Notes: generated from the sequence alone by a model not told the origin. Positions 22,998 through 31,609 are shown, counted from the first letter of the stretch. The stretch is DNA of 47,228 nt from Desulfoluna spongiiphila (GCF_900101345.1 NZ_FMUX01000004.1:1-47228), one strand, 5' to 3'. Translations and numbers: made by a program.

Positions 22998-23546
22998 TCA
23001 GCGCGCCGCCACTTCGATGGCCCCGCCTTGAAGAGCCATGAGGGAGGCTTCTCGCGTGACGGTGAGGAAATCCTTGTCGTCGTCTTTGCCGTCCGTTGAG
23101 CTGAACATAATGGCGTAGGAGGTTTTGGGGGCGATGATGATAAGCCGGGGAATGTCCATGATCACGAGGGGGATTTGATCGTTTGCGTCAGCACCCCGGC
23201 CATTGAATGTCCTTATTCTGTCGAAGAGGGAGGGAGCCGTTTCAGGGGTTGGGTTCAACGCGCGATACGCCCAGTTCAGGATTCCGAGTTCACCGGTCTC
23301 CCCTCCGTTGGTAAAGGCCTCATCCTCTCCGTACGTGGATTCCGAAAGGCCGTAATCCCAACTGTCGAAGAGTGAATAATACGTCTGAAGCAATGCCTCG
23401 GTGCTGGTTGTCCCGGAGGGCTCAAGGGCCTGGCCCGTGGTTGCCTTGAGTGCATCTGCGGACATGGGAGTAAAGGCCATGGAGGCAACGGGCCAGAGGG
23501 TGAGCGCGATCACGATGGCACAAGAACGAAGCGATGTCTTCAGCAT
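22998..23546 (-). CDS. FilA-like exported protein, short paralogue
   Basis: A 182-residue secreted protein. The ATG at 23546 is chosen because GGGAG lies 6 nt upstream. A signal peptide (LRSCAIVIALTLWPVASMA) is followed by FTPMSADALKATTGQALEP (residues 25-43), the FilA-type motif with GQ at 38-39. The C-terminus SLMALQGGAIEVAAR matches that of the 288-residue paralogue (AILGGTVEIAAH). It is the first gene of the minus-strand row but is separated from the next by about 1 kb, so it is probably its own unit. Unlike the next two genes it has no recognisable riboswitch; a repeat copy (23640-23843) lies just upstream. Confidence 0.8.
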   Translation of the reverse strand: MLKTSLRSCAIVIALTLWPVASMAFTPMSADALKATTGQALEPSGTTSTEALLQTYYSLFDSWDYGLSESTYGEDEAFTNGGETGELGILNWAYRALNPTPETAPSLFDRIRTFNGRGADANDQIPLVIMDIPRLIIIAPKTSYAIMFSSTDGKDDDKDFLTVTREASLMALQGGAIEVAAR

Positions 23547-23639
23547 GTAAGTCTCCCTGAAAAGAACCGAATGTAAAGGGTGGACAAGCCCAAGGCAGTG
23601 CAGGCCACGCACAGACAGTGTGTTTCTTTCTTTTGTTGT

Positions 23640-23843
23640 AACTATTCAGCTCAAACAAGCCTCCGGCGGCCCTGCCGGGGGCCAAACTTTTAGCCTGATT
23701 TATAAAACCGGGTTTGACAAACAGGTCTTAAGCAAGCCTTTCCAGGCTCCGCCGAAATAATTTCCACTTTTTCACATTAGAAACGTTTATTGCGGAGCTT
23801 TTTTTCAAAAAAGCGACCCGCCGGAGGCAATCTGAATCGTTAC
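23640..23843 (+). repeat. Hairpin-rich intergenic repeat, family 1, variant copy D
   Basis: Outer end AACTATTCAGC (23640-23650), inner end GCCTCCGGCGGC (from 23659), right inner end CGCCGGAGGC (to 23828), and a decayed outer right end TCTGAATCGTTAC. The middle differs from copies A-C (it lacks the GCGAATG hairpin and has TGCGGAGC...GCTCCGC-like pairing), so it is a subfamily, shared with the remnant at 10178. Confidence 0.75.
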
Positions 23844-24412
23844 CTTCTGTTTTAGAAAAATCGATTTGTATCGTAGGCGGTACCCGCCGGGCTTTGAGCT
23901 TTGGATGACAGGCAAGCATGTGTCGACGTATTCATTACATATCCCATGCGGATGGGGTTATGTCAAATTTTATTGTGCTCCAAATCAAGGGGGTTATCCT
24001 GCGGCTGTGGGGTACGGGCCGTGGTATTTAACGGGTCCCGGGGGTGCGTCAGCCCTCCTTTTTGTTTACTTCATGTCTGTTTTGGATGGGGTGACGAAAA
24101 CCGAAGAAATGTCCCGTTGGGCTGGCAGAATGTTCACAAATAGTGGATAGTGGTTCTTCCGTGGGGAACATGTGTTGTGCCCATGGGGTTAAAAAAACGA
24201 CGTTTTGAAAAGGGTTTAACGTGCCGTGCCGGTTCCAAGGGGGTTCGGCAGGTTTATTGCTTTGAAGTCGGGGCAGGTCAGGCCGTGTATCCAGTGAGGG
24301 AGGCAACGGCGAACAGACCGAGCCGGCTGTCGGTCAATGGAGTGACGACCCCATGGCTCCGCCTGGTGATGCCGGACGGAAACCATCGGGCAGGGTTCTG
24401 GGGAGACGGGGA
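23844..24412. other. Divergent promoter region between filA-like and sensor cassettes
   Basis: About 570 bp without a supported gene, upstream of both the minus-strand 23546 gene and the plus-strand solute-binding gene. A small hairpin GGCGG-TAC-CCGCC lies near 23878-23890. A 94-codon frame at 23866 lacks a ribosome binding site and any recognisable feature. Confidence 0.4.
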
Positions 24413-25567
24413 ATGGATGGTATGAAGAGGTGGGTGACGACGGTGGGGGCCGTCATGTTGTTGGTGATGTGGGCACAATCCGGGGCCGTGGCCCGGGACC
24501 GCGGGGAGGCTCCGAAGCCGATGACCCTGCGGCTTCTCATCTGGGACGGATACGCTCCGCAAAAGGTTCGGGACTCCTTTATCAAAAGAGTCCGAAAAAC
24601 CTACGGAGTGGATCTTGCCTTTGCCATCACCTACGCGTCCAATCCCGATGATTTTTTCGATGCCCTCCGAAACGACAAGGTGGATCTCATCTCGCCCGCC
24701 CACAACCTGCCCAAGGATTTTCGCTACAACCTGACCACCAACGGTTTGACCCTGCCCATCCGGCTGGAAAACATTCCCAATTACGCACATCTCGTACCGG
24801 AACTTTTCAGGCAGCCCTGGGCCATGGAAGGGGGGGACGTCTACGCCGTTCCCGTGGTGCAGGGGCCTTACGCCCTTGCGTACAACACCGCCCTTGTGCG
24901 GGAAGAACCCACCAGCTGGCGCGTGTTCTGGGACCCCGCCTGGCAGGGGAAATTCATGGTTCACAAGGATTACTACGAGCTGAACGTCTACATCTCCGCC
25001 CTGGCCCTGGGGTACCGAAGGCCTGATATTTTCCGCTTTGATGCCATCAAGGGGGGGGCGCTGGAGAAGAGGGTCGGCTACCTTGCCGCAGAGTCCGCCA
25101 CGTTCTGGCAGGGGTTTGACAAACCTGAAAATTACCAGGGGCTGGCCCTGTCCACCACCTGGCGGTGCATATTCCCTTCGGCGGACGGCGCCTTTGAAGG
25201 CTGGCGCATTGCTGTGCCGGAAGAGGGGACCACCTGGTGGGTGGATGCCATGCTCATCAGCCACACCTTAAAGGAGAAGCCCCTGTTGCGACGCATTGCC
25301 GAAGAGTGGATCAACCACCTGCTCACCGATGAGGTCCAGACCCGGTCCATTGCCATGGAGCTGGGGACCTACCCTGTGACCCGCAAAGGACTCTCCGAGT
25401 ATGTGGCCTCCCTGCCGGATACGGCGTCCGGAGACACCTTGAGACTTTTACTGAAAAACAGGATCCCCTGGCAGATTCTCGAAACGCGGGATCGCAACGC
25501 CTTTAAATTTCTATGGAGCGAAGCCATGAAGACGAGACCGTCCGAACGGGCCGGGGAGGGGCGATGA
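24413..25567 (+). CDS. Extracellular solute-binding protein (PotD/family 1-like)
   Basis: A 384-residue periplasmic binding protein. GGAG lies 7 nt before the ATG at 24413; a second ATG at 24422 is possible. A signal peptide (WVTTVGAVMLLVMWAQSGAVA) precedes LRLLIWDGYAPQKV, ITYASNPDDFFDAL, VDLISPAHN, the hinge-region YAVPVVQGPYALAYNT, and ...WRVFWDPAWQGKFM, all typical of spermidine/putrescine-type receptors. No ABC permease or ATPase is nearby. Its stop codon overlaps the start of the histidine kinase (ATGA), so it is more likely the ligand-sensing partner of the kinase than a transport component. The ligand is unknown; a small amine such as ethanolamine would fit the neighbouring eut operon. 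Confidence 0.85.
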   Translation: MDGMKRWVTTVGAVMLLVMWAQSGAVARDRGEAPKPMTLRLLIWDGYAPQKVRDSFIKRVRKTYGVDLAFAITYASNPDDFFDALRNDKVDLISPAHNLPKDFRYNLTTNGLTLPIRLENIPNYAHLVPELFRQPWAMEGGDVYAVPVVQGPYALAYNTALVREEPTSWRVFWDPAWQGKFMVHKDYYELNVYISALALGYRRPDIFRFDAIKGGALEKRVGYLAAESATFWQGFDKPENYQGLALSTTWRCIFPSADGAFEGWRIAVPEEGTTWWVDAMLISHTLKEKPLLRRIAEEWINHLLTDEVQTRSIAMELGTYPVTRKGLSEYVASLPDTASGDTLRLLLKNRIPWQILETRDRNAFKFLWSEAMKTRPSERAGEGR

Positions 25568-28146
25568 AGCCGGTGCACAGCGACCTCGGCAAACAGACCT
25601 CCCTGAGGTCCGATTTTATCTATGCGTTTTTTATGGTTCTGGGGGTCACCTGCATTATCGTGACGATTATCGACTGCTACATGGTTTATTCGCGAAACAC
25701 CCGCATGCTTGAAAAAAACGCGGGGAGCACCATGGAAAGGGCAGTAAAGACCCTGGAGCAGCCCCTCTGGCATTACGACGTGGCCTTTATCCGGACCTTT
25801 GCCGAGATTCTGGCCAACGACCGCAGCCTGGTCCACGTGGAGGTCTTTGACGAGCAGGGGAAAACCCTGGTGGTGAAAGACCGCGCCGGAGACTCCCTGG
25901 CAACGGCACGCATTCGCTGGGAGCTGGAACGCACGGTGAGCCACAACGGCAAGAACATCGGCCGCATTGTCATGACCTTTACCAACAGCGATGTCTGGAT
26001 GCTGACCCAGCAGATGATCTTTTCGGACCTTGCCATCATGTTTTCGGCCCTCTTTGCGGTGCTGGGCACCACGTGGATTCTCCTCAACCGTCAGATTTTA
26101 AAACCCCTGGGGGTGATGGAAAAAGCCTTTCACCGGATCTCCGCCGGGGATTATTCCCGACGGGTGAGGTTGAGGAAAAACAACGAACTCTCGGTCATCG
26201 CCTATGAGTTCAACACCATGGTGGAACAGGTGGCCTTGCGGGACAGCAAGATCCGTGAGAGCGAAACCAAATACCGAAACCTGGTGGAAGGGACAACGGA
26301 TATTATTTTTCGAACTAATCTGGATGGTTGTCTGGTTTATATGAACCAGAACTTTGAGAAATGGACCGGCTTTCAGGTGGCCGATTTCCTGGGCAAGCCC
26401 TTTTTCGAGCTCCTGGCCTCGGGGTACGGGCCGGATGATTTTCACCGGTTGAAGCAGGGGTTTTTTGAGGGCAGGACCAACCTGCATGAGATACGGCTCA
26501 CCAAGGCAGACGGCACCCTCATTTACATGGAGCTCAACATCACCATCCAGAAGGATTTCGACGGCACCCCCATGGGGGCCATGGGCATTGCCCGGGACAT
26601 CACCCGGCGCAAGCACTCGGAAGATGAGCTGCGGAAGTATGAGCAGATGGTGGCGGCATCCAGTGACTGCATGTGGCTGGTGGACGGAGCCCTCTCCATG
26701 CAGGCAGTGAACAAGGCCTACCTCCAGGCCACCCGTCGGGATCGGGCCGAACTTATCAACCGCCCCGTTGCCGAGGTGCTGGGCGATTCCCTCTTTGCAG
26801 AGCACGTAAAGCCGTATCTTGAGGCGTGCCTTTTGGGAAAAAACGTTCGCCACAGGGCCTGGGTGCGGTTTCCGAAGCGGGGGCTTCGTTTTGTGGATTT
26901 TACCTTCTACCCCAGCTTTGACTCGGCAGGTGCCGTCAGCGGTGTGGTGGTCAACGAGCGGGACCTCACCGAGCAGAAGACCCTTGAAACCAAGCTGCAG
27001 CAATCCCAGAAGATGGAGGCCATCGGCACGCTGGCCGGGGGCATTGCCCATGATTTTAACAATATTCTGGGGGGTATCATCGGGTATGCCGAGATGGTCG
27101 AGATGTTTGACGTGGAAGGAAACGACCGGGTGGCCGTGCGCATCGAGCATATCCTGAAAGGGGCATACCGGGCCCGGGAACTTGTGGACCAGATCCTCAC
27201 CTTCAGCCGTCACGGCGAACAGGAGAAGAGCCTGCTTGCCCTTGGGCCCATTGTCAAAGAGAGCCTTAAATTTCTGCGGGCCTCCATTCCATCGACGATT
27301 CGCATTGAAGAGAGGGTGGACTGCCCCAATGATGCGGTGATGGCAAACGCCACCCAGATGCACCAGGTGCTGATGAATCTGTGCACCAACGCATCGTATG
27401 CCATGCAGGACAGGGGAGGGACATTGACCGTGTCCCTCTGCGAGGTGGATGTGGATGCGGACCAGGCGTGGGAACTCTCGGGGGTGCTTCCCGGCCCCCA
27501 TGTGCAGCTCTCGGTGATTGATACGGGGCCGGGCATCGAGCCGGAACTCATGGATCGTATTTTCGACCCCTTTTTCACCACCAAACAGACAGGGGACGGC
27601 ACCGGCATGGGCCTTGCCGTGGTGCACGGCATCGTGAAGCACTTTAACGGTGCCGTCACGGTGCGTTCAACACCGGGGGAGGGAACTGCCTTTCATATCT
27701 TGATACCCGCCGGTTCAGAAGCCGGGGACGCGGCGGCAGAGGAGGCCCGTGTGGCCGTCAGCCGGGGCCGGGGGAAGATTCTTTTTGTGGACGACGAAGA
27801 GGAGCTGGTGAGCTTCAGCTCGGAGATTTTGTCCCACCTCGGGTACGATGTGGTGGCAGAAACCTCCAGCATCCATGCCCGCAGGCGATTTATGCAGGAT
27901 CCGTCCGCCTTTGACCTGGTCATCACCGACCAGACCATGCCCGAGATGACGGGGTTTGACCTTGCCCTGGAGGTCATGGCCGTGAGGCCGGAGCTGCCCG
28001 TGGTGCTCTGCACAGGGTTCAGTTCATCGCAGCTGGAGGAGGAGGCCCGGGCTGCGGGGATACGGAGTTTTATGAAAAAACCCATCGGGGCGCGTCAGCT
28101 GGCCGATCTGGTCACCCGCGTGCTGCACCGTGAGCCGGTGGCATGA
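25564..28146 (+). CDS. Membrane-bound hybrid histidine kinase with PAS domains and receiver
   Basis: An 860-residue sensor. The ATG at 25564 overlaps the upstream stop (ATGA) with GGAGG 4 nt before it. Order of parts: membrane helix 1 (about residues 18-41), a periplasmic domain of about 120 residues, membrane helix 2 (about 165-187), HAMP linker, PAS domain (KYRNLVEGTTDIIFRTNLDG), second PAS domain, HisKA with phospho-accepting His496 (GGIAHDFNN), ATPase domain with DTGPGIEPE and GTGMGLAVVHGI motifs, and a C-terminal receiver (ILFVDDEEE; phospho-Asp789 in VITDQTMPEMTG). It probably pairs with the downstream sigma-54 regulator and reads the solute-binding protein through its periplasmic domain. 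Confidence 0.93.
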   Translation: MKPVHSDLGKQTSLRSDFIYAFFMVLGVTCIIVTIIDCYMVYSRNTRMLEKNAGSTMERAVKTLEQPLWHYDVAFIRTFAEILANDRSLVHVEVFDEQGKTLVVKDRAGDSLATARIRWELERTVSHNGKNIGRIVMTFTNSDVWMLTQQMIFSDLAIMFSALFAVLGTTWILLNRQILKPLGVMEKAFHRISAGDYSRRVRLRKNNELSVIAYEFNTMVEQVALRDSKIRESETKYRNLVEGTTDIIFRTNLDGCLVYMNQNFEKWTGFQVADFLGKPFFELLASGYGPDDFHRLKQGFFEGRTNLHEIRLTKADGTLIYMELNITIQKDFDGTPMGAMGIARDITRRKHSEDELRKYEQMVAASSDCMWLVDGALSMQAVNKAYLQATRRDRAELINRPVAEVLGDSLFAEHVKPYLEACLLGKNVRHRAWVRFPKRGLRFVDFTFYPSFDSAGAVSGVVVNERDLTEQKTLETKLQQSQKMEAIGTLAGGIAHDFNNILGGIIGYAEMVEMFDVEGNDRVAVRIEHILKGAYRARELVDQILTFSRHGEQEKSLLALGPIVKESLKFLRASIPSTIRIEERVDCPNDAVMANATQMHQVLMNLCTNASYAMQDRGGTLTVSLCEVDVDADQAWELSGVLPGPHVQLSVIDTGPGIEPELMDRIFDPFFTTKQTGDGTGMGLAVVHGIVKHFNGAVTVRSTPGEGTAFHILIPAGSEAGDAAAEEARVAVSRGRGKILFVDDEEELVSFSSEILSHLGYDVVAETSSIHARRRFMQDPSAFDLVITDQTMPEMTGFDLALEVMAVRPELPVVLCTGFSSSQLEEEARAAGIRSFMKKPIGARQLADLVTRVLHREPVA

Positions 28147-28203
28147 TGAGAGGGGCCTCTGGTCAGGAGGCGATGTCGGGACCACATACCAGAGGGGAAA
28201 GAG

Positions 28204-29703
28204 ATGTCCAATGTATTGATTATTGATGATGACCTGCAGATGTGCACCATGCTGTGCGACCTTGTCCACCATGTGGACCACGAGGCTGCCTACGCGCAGA
28301 CCCTGGCCGAGGGGTTGCGGCTGGCCCTCACCGGGGGCTTTGACGTGATCTTCCTGGATGTGCGCATGCCCGACGGCAACGGTCTTGAGGTGATGAAGGA
28401 CATCCTGGAGATCGATTTCCCCCCTGAGATCATCGTCATGACCGGCATGGGGGATTCCGACGGTGCGGAGCGGGCCATTCGAAACGGGGCCTGGGACTAC
28501 ATCCAGAAGCCCCTGTCCCCCAAAAAGATCATCCAGCCCCTGAACCGGGTGCTCCAGTACCGGGACAACATCCGCAGCGCAAACCGGCCCACCCGAAACC
28601 TCAAGCGTGCGGGAATCGTCGGGGGAAGTTACCAGATTCAGGAGTGTCTCGATACCGTGGCCAAGGCGTCCCAGAGCCTCTCCAATGTGCTGATCACCGG
28701 GGAGACCGGGACGGGCAAAGAGCTCTTTGCCCGGGCCATTCATGCCAACAGCAGCCGCTCCCGCCACCGGTTTGTGGTGGTGGACTGCGCGGCCCTGCCC
28801 GAGACCCTGGTGGAGAGCGCCCTGTTCGGTCATGAAAAGGGTTCCTTTACCGGAGCGGACAAGGCCACCGAAGGGCTGGTGGGCCTTGCCAACGGGGGCA
28901 CTCTGTTCTTAGACGAGGTGGGGGAGATGAACCTCAACCTTCAGAAGGCCTTTCTGCGGGTCCTTCAGGAGCGGCGCTACCGTCCCGTGGGAAGCAAAAA
29001 AGAGGTGGAGAGCGACTTCAGGCTGGTGGCCGCCACCAACCGGAATCTCTCCGAAATGGTGGACAAAGGGGGGTTCCGGGAAGACCTGCTCTACCGACTC
29101 AATGCCGTCTCCCTTACCCTTCCGCCGCTGCGCGAGCGCCTTCAAGACCTGCCCGGCCTGGTGAAACAGCTCAGCGCCAAAGTGTATGCGACCCTGGGCA
29201 TCAAGCCAAAACTCGTCTCCCAGGATTTTATCGCGACTTTAGGCAGCTACCACTGGCCGGGGAACGTGCGTGAACTGGTGAACATCCTTGAATCTTCCAT
29301 CAGCGACGCCTACTACGAGCCGGAGCTCTTCTCCAAGCATCTGCCCGAACGGATCCGTATCACCATGGCCCGCTCGGCGGTTGCCCCGGTGGTGCGCGAC
29401 ACGGCCGGGGTACCGGGCTCTGTGTCGGATGCCCCGGTTTTTGAAATTCCTGCGGGATTGGCGCCTGTCCCCGGGGATGCCATCGAAGGGGACGGCACGT
29501 CGGCATCTTCCCTGGCCACCTTCAAAGTGTACCGTGAGGCCGTTCTCAATCGGGCAGAAAAAAAATACCTCCAGGAGCTGATGAAGGCCACCCGGGGTGC
29601 CATCAAAGAGGCCTGTGCCATTTCAGGCCTTGGCCGCACCCGTCTTTACACCCTTCTTAAAAAGCACAGCGTGGATCGCATGGGCTGGGGCGTGAAGGAG
29701 TAA
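28204..29703 (+). CDS. Sigma-54-dependent NtrC-class response regulator
   Basis: A 499-residue regulator: receiver (VLIIDDD; phospho-Asp52 in FLDVRMPDGNG), AAA+ domain with Walker A GETGTGKE (about residues 165-172), the sigma-54 contact loop written GSFTGA rather than the usual GAFTGA (213-218), Walker B GGTLFLDEVGEM, and a Fis-type helix-turn-helix at the C-terminus (AIKEACAISGLGRTRLYTLL). A proline- and glycine-rich linker of about 60 residues separates the last two. It lies 57 nt after the kinase gene and 673 nt before eutH. Its target may be the eut operon, but no convincing sigma-54 promoter was found there. Confidence 0.93.
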   Translation: MSNVLIIDDDLQMCTMLCDLVHHVDHEAAYAQTLAEGLRLALTGGFDVIFLDVRMPDGNGLEVMKDILEIDFPPEIIVMTGMGDSDGAERAIRNGAWDYIQKPLSPKKIIQPLNRVLQYRDNIRSANRPTRNLKRAGIVGGSYQIQECLDTVAKASQSLSNVLITGETGTGKELFARAIHANSSRSRHRFVVVDCAALPETLVESALFGHEKGSFTGADKATEGLVGLANGGTLFLDEVGEMNLNLQKAFLRVLQERRYRPVGSKKEVESDFRLVAATNRNLSEMVDKGGFREDLLYRLNAVSLTLPPLRERLQDLPGLVKQLSAKVYATLGIKPKLVSQDFIATLGSYHWPGNVRELVNILESSISDAYYEPELFSKHLPERIRITMARSAVAPVVRDTAGVPGSVSDAPVFEIPAGLAPVPGDAIEGDGTSASSLATFKVYREAVLNRAEKKYLQELMKATRGAIKEACAISGLGRTRLYTLLKKHSVDRMGWGVKE

Positions 29704-29724
29704 GAATAAAACGCAAAAAAAACA

Positions 29725-29889
29725 GCCTCCGGCGGCAAGGTGAGCCACCTTGAAAGCAGGTTGCGGATGTGCTTTGCCCCTCGTCCCTCGGGTCAAAGCA
29801 CATCCGCCTTTAAGGTGAAGTTCATTCAAACAGTTTTTTGAAGGCCTGTTTGTGAAACCCGCTCTTTCAAATCAGGTAAAAATTTAGCC
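29725..29889 (-). repeat. Hairpin-rich intergenic repeat, family 1, copy G (reverse)
   Basis: Begins with GCCTCCGGCGGCAAGGTG 21 nt after the regulator stop codon; on the minus strand it follows copy B closely. The long hairpin arms are GCGGATGTGCTTTG and CAAAGCACATCCGC, where copy A has GCGAATG / CATTCGC, so paired changes have occurred. The homology stops at TTTAGCCCC (29889), so the far end is lost. Confidence 0.8.
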
Positions 29890-30072
29890 CCTCTCTCTCT
29901 CCATCCCCCCTGCACAAGCGTTCACGAAAAGTGGATACATCCCTTTCCCTGCTGGACGGGCGGTTTTTTGATATCCCACCAAAATAGTCTCTTCGGTTTT
30001 AACTCCTTGTAACTTTGGCTGAAAAATCATTTGCCCGCGGTTGGTATGCATTTTGATTAAGGAAAGGGTGTA
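29890..30072. other. Upstream region of the eut operon
   Basis: No gene. It presumably contains the eut promoter. The best sigma-54-like string is TTGGTATGCATTTTGATTA (30040-30058 region), with GG-N10-GA rather than the required GC, so it was not called. Confidence 0.3.
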
Positions 30073-30221
30073 CCTGCAATGGGATGGATGCGTTGCAGGG
30101 CCACAGGCATGGGTGGCGATCGCGTGCAGGGAAGGGGTGCCTTCCGCTCGGATTGACCGGCAATGGGGCCGGTTTGACCCGGGCCATGTCTGCACCGGCC
30201 CCGGAAGGAGACCGGGGAGCC
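30073..30221 (+). promoter_or_regulatory. Structured leader upstream of eutH (candidate regulatory RNA)
   Basis: Five consecutive hairpins in 149 nt: CCTGCAA/TTGCAGG (30073-30099), GCCAC/GTGGC (30100-30117), GGAAGG-GGTG-CCTTCC (30130-30145), CCGG/CCGG (30157-30172) and GGCCCCGG/CCGGGGAGCC (30197-30221, loop AAGGAGA). It ends about 155 nt before the eutH start. It lacks the core blocks of the cobalamin riboswitch and the paired A..G hexaloops of ANTAR targets, so no known class is assigned. Confidence 0.5.
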
Positions 30222-30376
30222 ACCGGAAGCATCTAAGGGCGCGGGGAAAAACCAAACGGATCAGCTTACAGCGCGGGCTTCTTCACTGTAAAGGCCGCAG
30301 GGTGGCTTCATCCTTTTTTCTCAGCCCTGACGAACCGTCATGATGGAGTGACACCACAGATCAGGAGAATTGCCTT

Positions 30377-31579
30377 ATGGGTAGCATCGGTACGATTATC
30401 ATTTACATTATCATGGGGTGCGCTGTTCTTGGCGCCTTTGCCTACATCAGGGACGACGAGAGCGGCCTGGGCCGGGAGTTCATCGAGGGCCTCAACAGCA
30501 TCGGCCCCATCTTTGTCCCGGTGGCCGGGATCATGGCGGCCACCCCCTACATTTCCGCCTTTGTAAAAACCGTTTTTGGTCCCCTCTTTTCTGCCATCGG
30601 TGCGGATCCGGCCATTGCCGCCACCACCTTCATCGCCGTGGACATGGGGGGGTATCAGCTGGCGGATGTCCTTGCCCAGACCAAAGAGAGCTGGATCATG
30701 GCCATGGTGGTGGGTTACATGTCCGGCGCCACCATCGTTTTTTCCATTCCTGTGGGCTTGACCATGCTGCAGAAGAAAGACCACAAGTACATGGCCCTGG
30801 GCGTGATGGCGGGGATCCTGAGTATTCCCGTGGGGGTCTTTGTGAGCAGCGCCATCCTCTCCGTGACGGATCTTGCCGTGCGGGGCGTGATCTCGGCCAA
30901 CGCCGAGTCCGTTTATGTTCTTTCCTTAAGCTTCGGCACCATCTTCGCCAACCTGCTGCCCCTGACCATTTTCTGTGTGGCCCTTGCCATCGGCTTGAAG
31001 CTTGCCCCCAAGGCCATGATCAAAGGGTTTCTGGTCTTTGGCAGGGCCATGAGCATCGGCCTGACCCTGGTCCTGGTCTTCTCCGTGGTGGAGTACTTTA
31101 CCGGTGTCTTTTCTACCCTTCTGGGCGGCTGGGGCTTTGACCCCATCATCGCCGATGAGGCTGATCAGTTCCGGGCCCTTGAGATCGCCGGGTACATCGG
31201 CATCATGCTCTGCGGCGCCTTTCCCATGGTCTACCTTATTAAGCAGTACCTGGCCGGTCCCATGGACGCCGTGGGTGCAAAGATCGGCCTCAGGAGCGAA
31301 GGGGCCGCAGGCATTCTGGCCGCCGCCGCCAACATCCTGGCCATGTTCCGCCTCATCGCCGACATGCGGGCCAAGGACAAGGTTCTATGCATCGCTTTTT
31401 CCGTCTGCGCCGCCTTTATGTTCGGGGATCACCTCGCCTTTACCGCCAACTTCCAGCCCAACATGATTCTGCCCGTCATGAGCGGTAAGCTGGCGGGGGG
31501 CATTGCAGGTTTCTGTCTGGCCTATATCCTGTCCGTTCCCGCTGCCGTGAAAATCGAGCAGGAGCAGGAGGAAGAGTAA
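30377..31579 (+). CDS. eutH: Ethanolamine permease EutH
   Basis: A 400-residue inner-membrane protein with about ten hydrophobic helices that mediates ethanolamine uptake. It matches EutH along its length: the N-terminal IIMGCAVLGAFAYIRDDESG, GPIFVPVAGIMAATPYIS, FIAVDMGGYQLA, and near the C-terminus MFGDHLAFTANFQPNM. Its size is close to E. coli EutH (about 408). AGGAG lies 9 nt before the ATG. It is the first gene of the eut operon, and eutB begins 30 nt after its stop. Confidence 0.95.
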   Translation: MGSIGTIIIYIIMGCAVLGAFAYIRDDESGLGREFIEGLNSIGPIFVPVAGIMAATPYISAFVKTVFGPLFSAIGADPAIAATTFIAVDMGGYQLADVLAQTKESWIMAMVVGYMSGATIVFSIPVGLTMLQKKDHKYMALGVMAGILSIPVGVFVSSAILSVTDLAVRGVISANAESVYVLSLSFGTIFANLLPLTIFCVALAIGLKLAPKAMIKGFLVFGRAMSIGLTLVLVFSVVEYFTGVFSTLLGGWGFDPIIADEADQFRALEIAGYIGIMLCGAFPMVYLIKQYLAGPMDAVGAKIGLRSEGAAGILAAAANILAMFRLIADMRAKDKVLCIAFSVCAAFMFGDHLAFTANFQPNMILPVMSGKLAGGIAGFCLAYILSVPAAVKIEQEQEEE

Positions 31580-31609
31580 AACCACATAACCAAGTAAGGA
31601 GATACACAC

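Noticed and set aside
23866..23920. Third c-di-GMP riboswitch upstream of the 182-residue filA-like gene
   Set aside because: There is a small GGCGGTACCCGCC hairpin and a GGGCTTTGAGC string, but the GNRA-capped P2 and the GACGNAAAGC joint are absent.
26098..27642. 514-codon antisense frame opposite the histidine kinase
   Set aside because: A compositional shadow of a high-GC gene; His/Gly/Pro-rich with no recognisable domain.
30037..30058. Sigma-54 promoter for the eut operon
   Set aside because: The best candidate has GG-N10-GA instead of the required GG-N10-GC, and TTGGC...TTTGC nearby has 14 instead of 10 bases between.
30073..30221. Cobalamin riboswitch upstream of eutH
   Set aside because: A GGAGACC string resembles part of the B12 box, but the other conserved blocks of the class are missing. 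Kept only as an unclassified structured leader.
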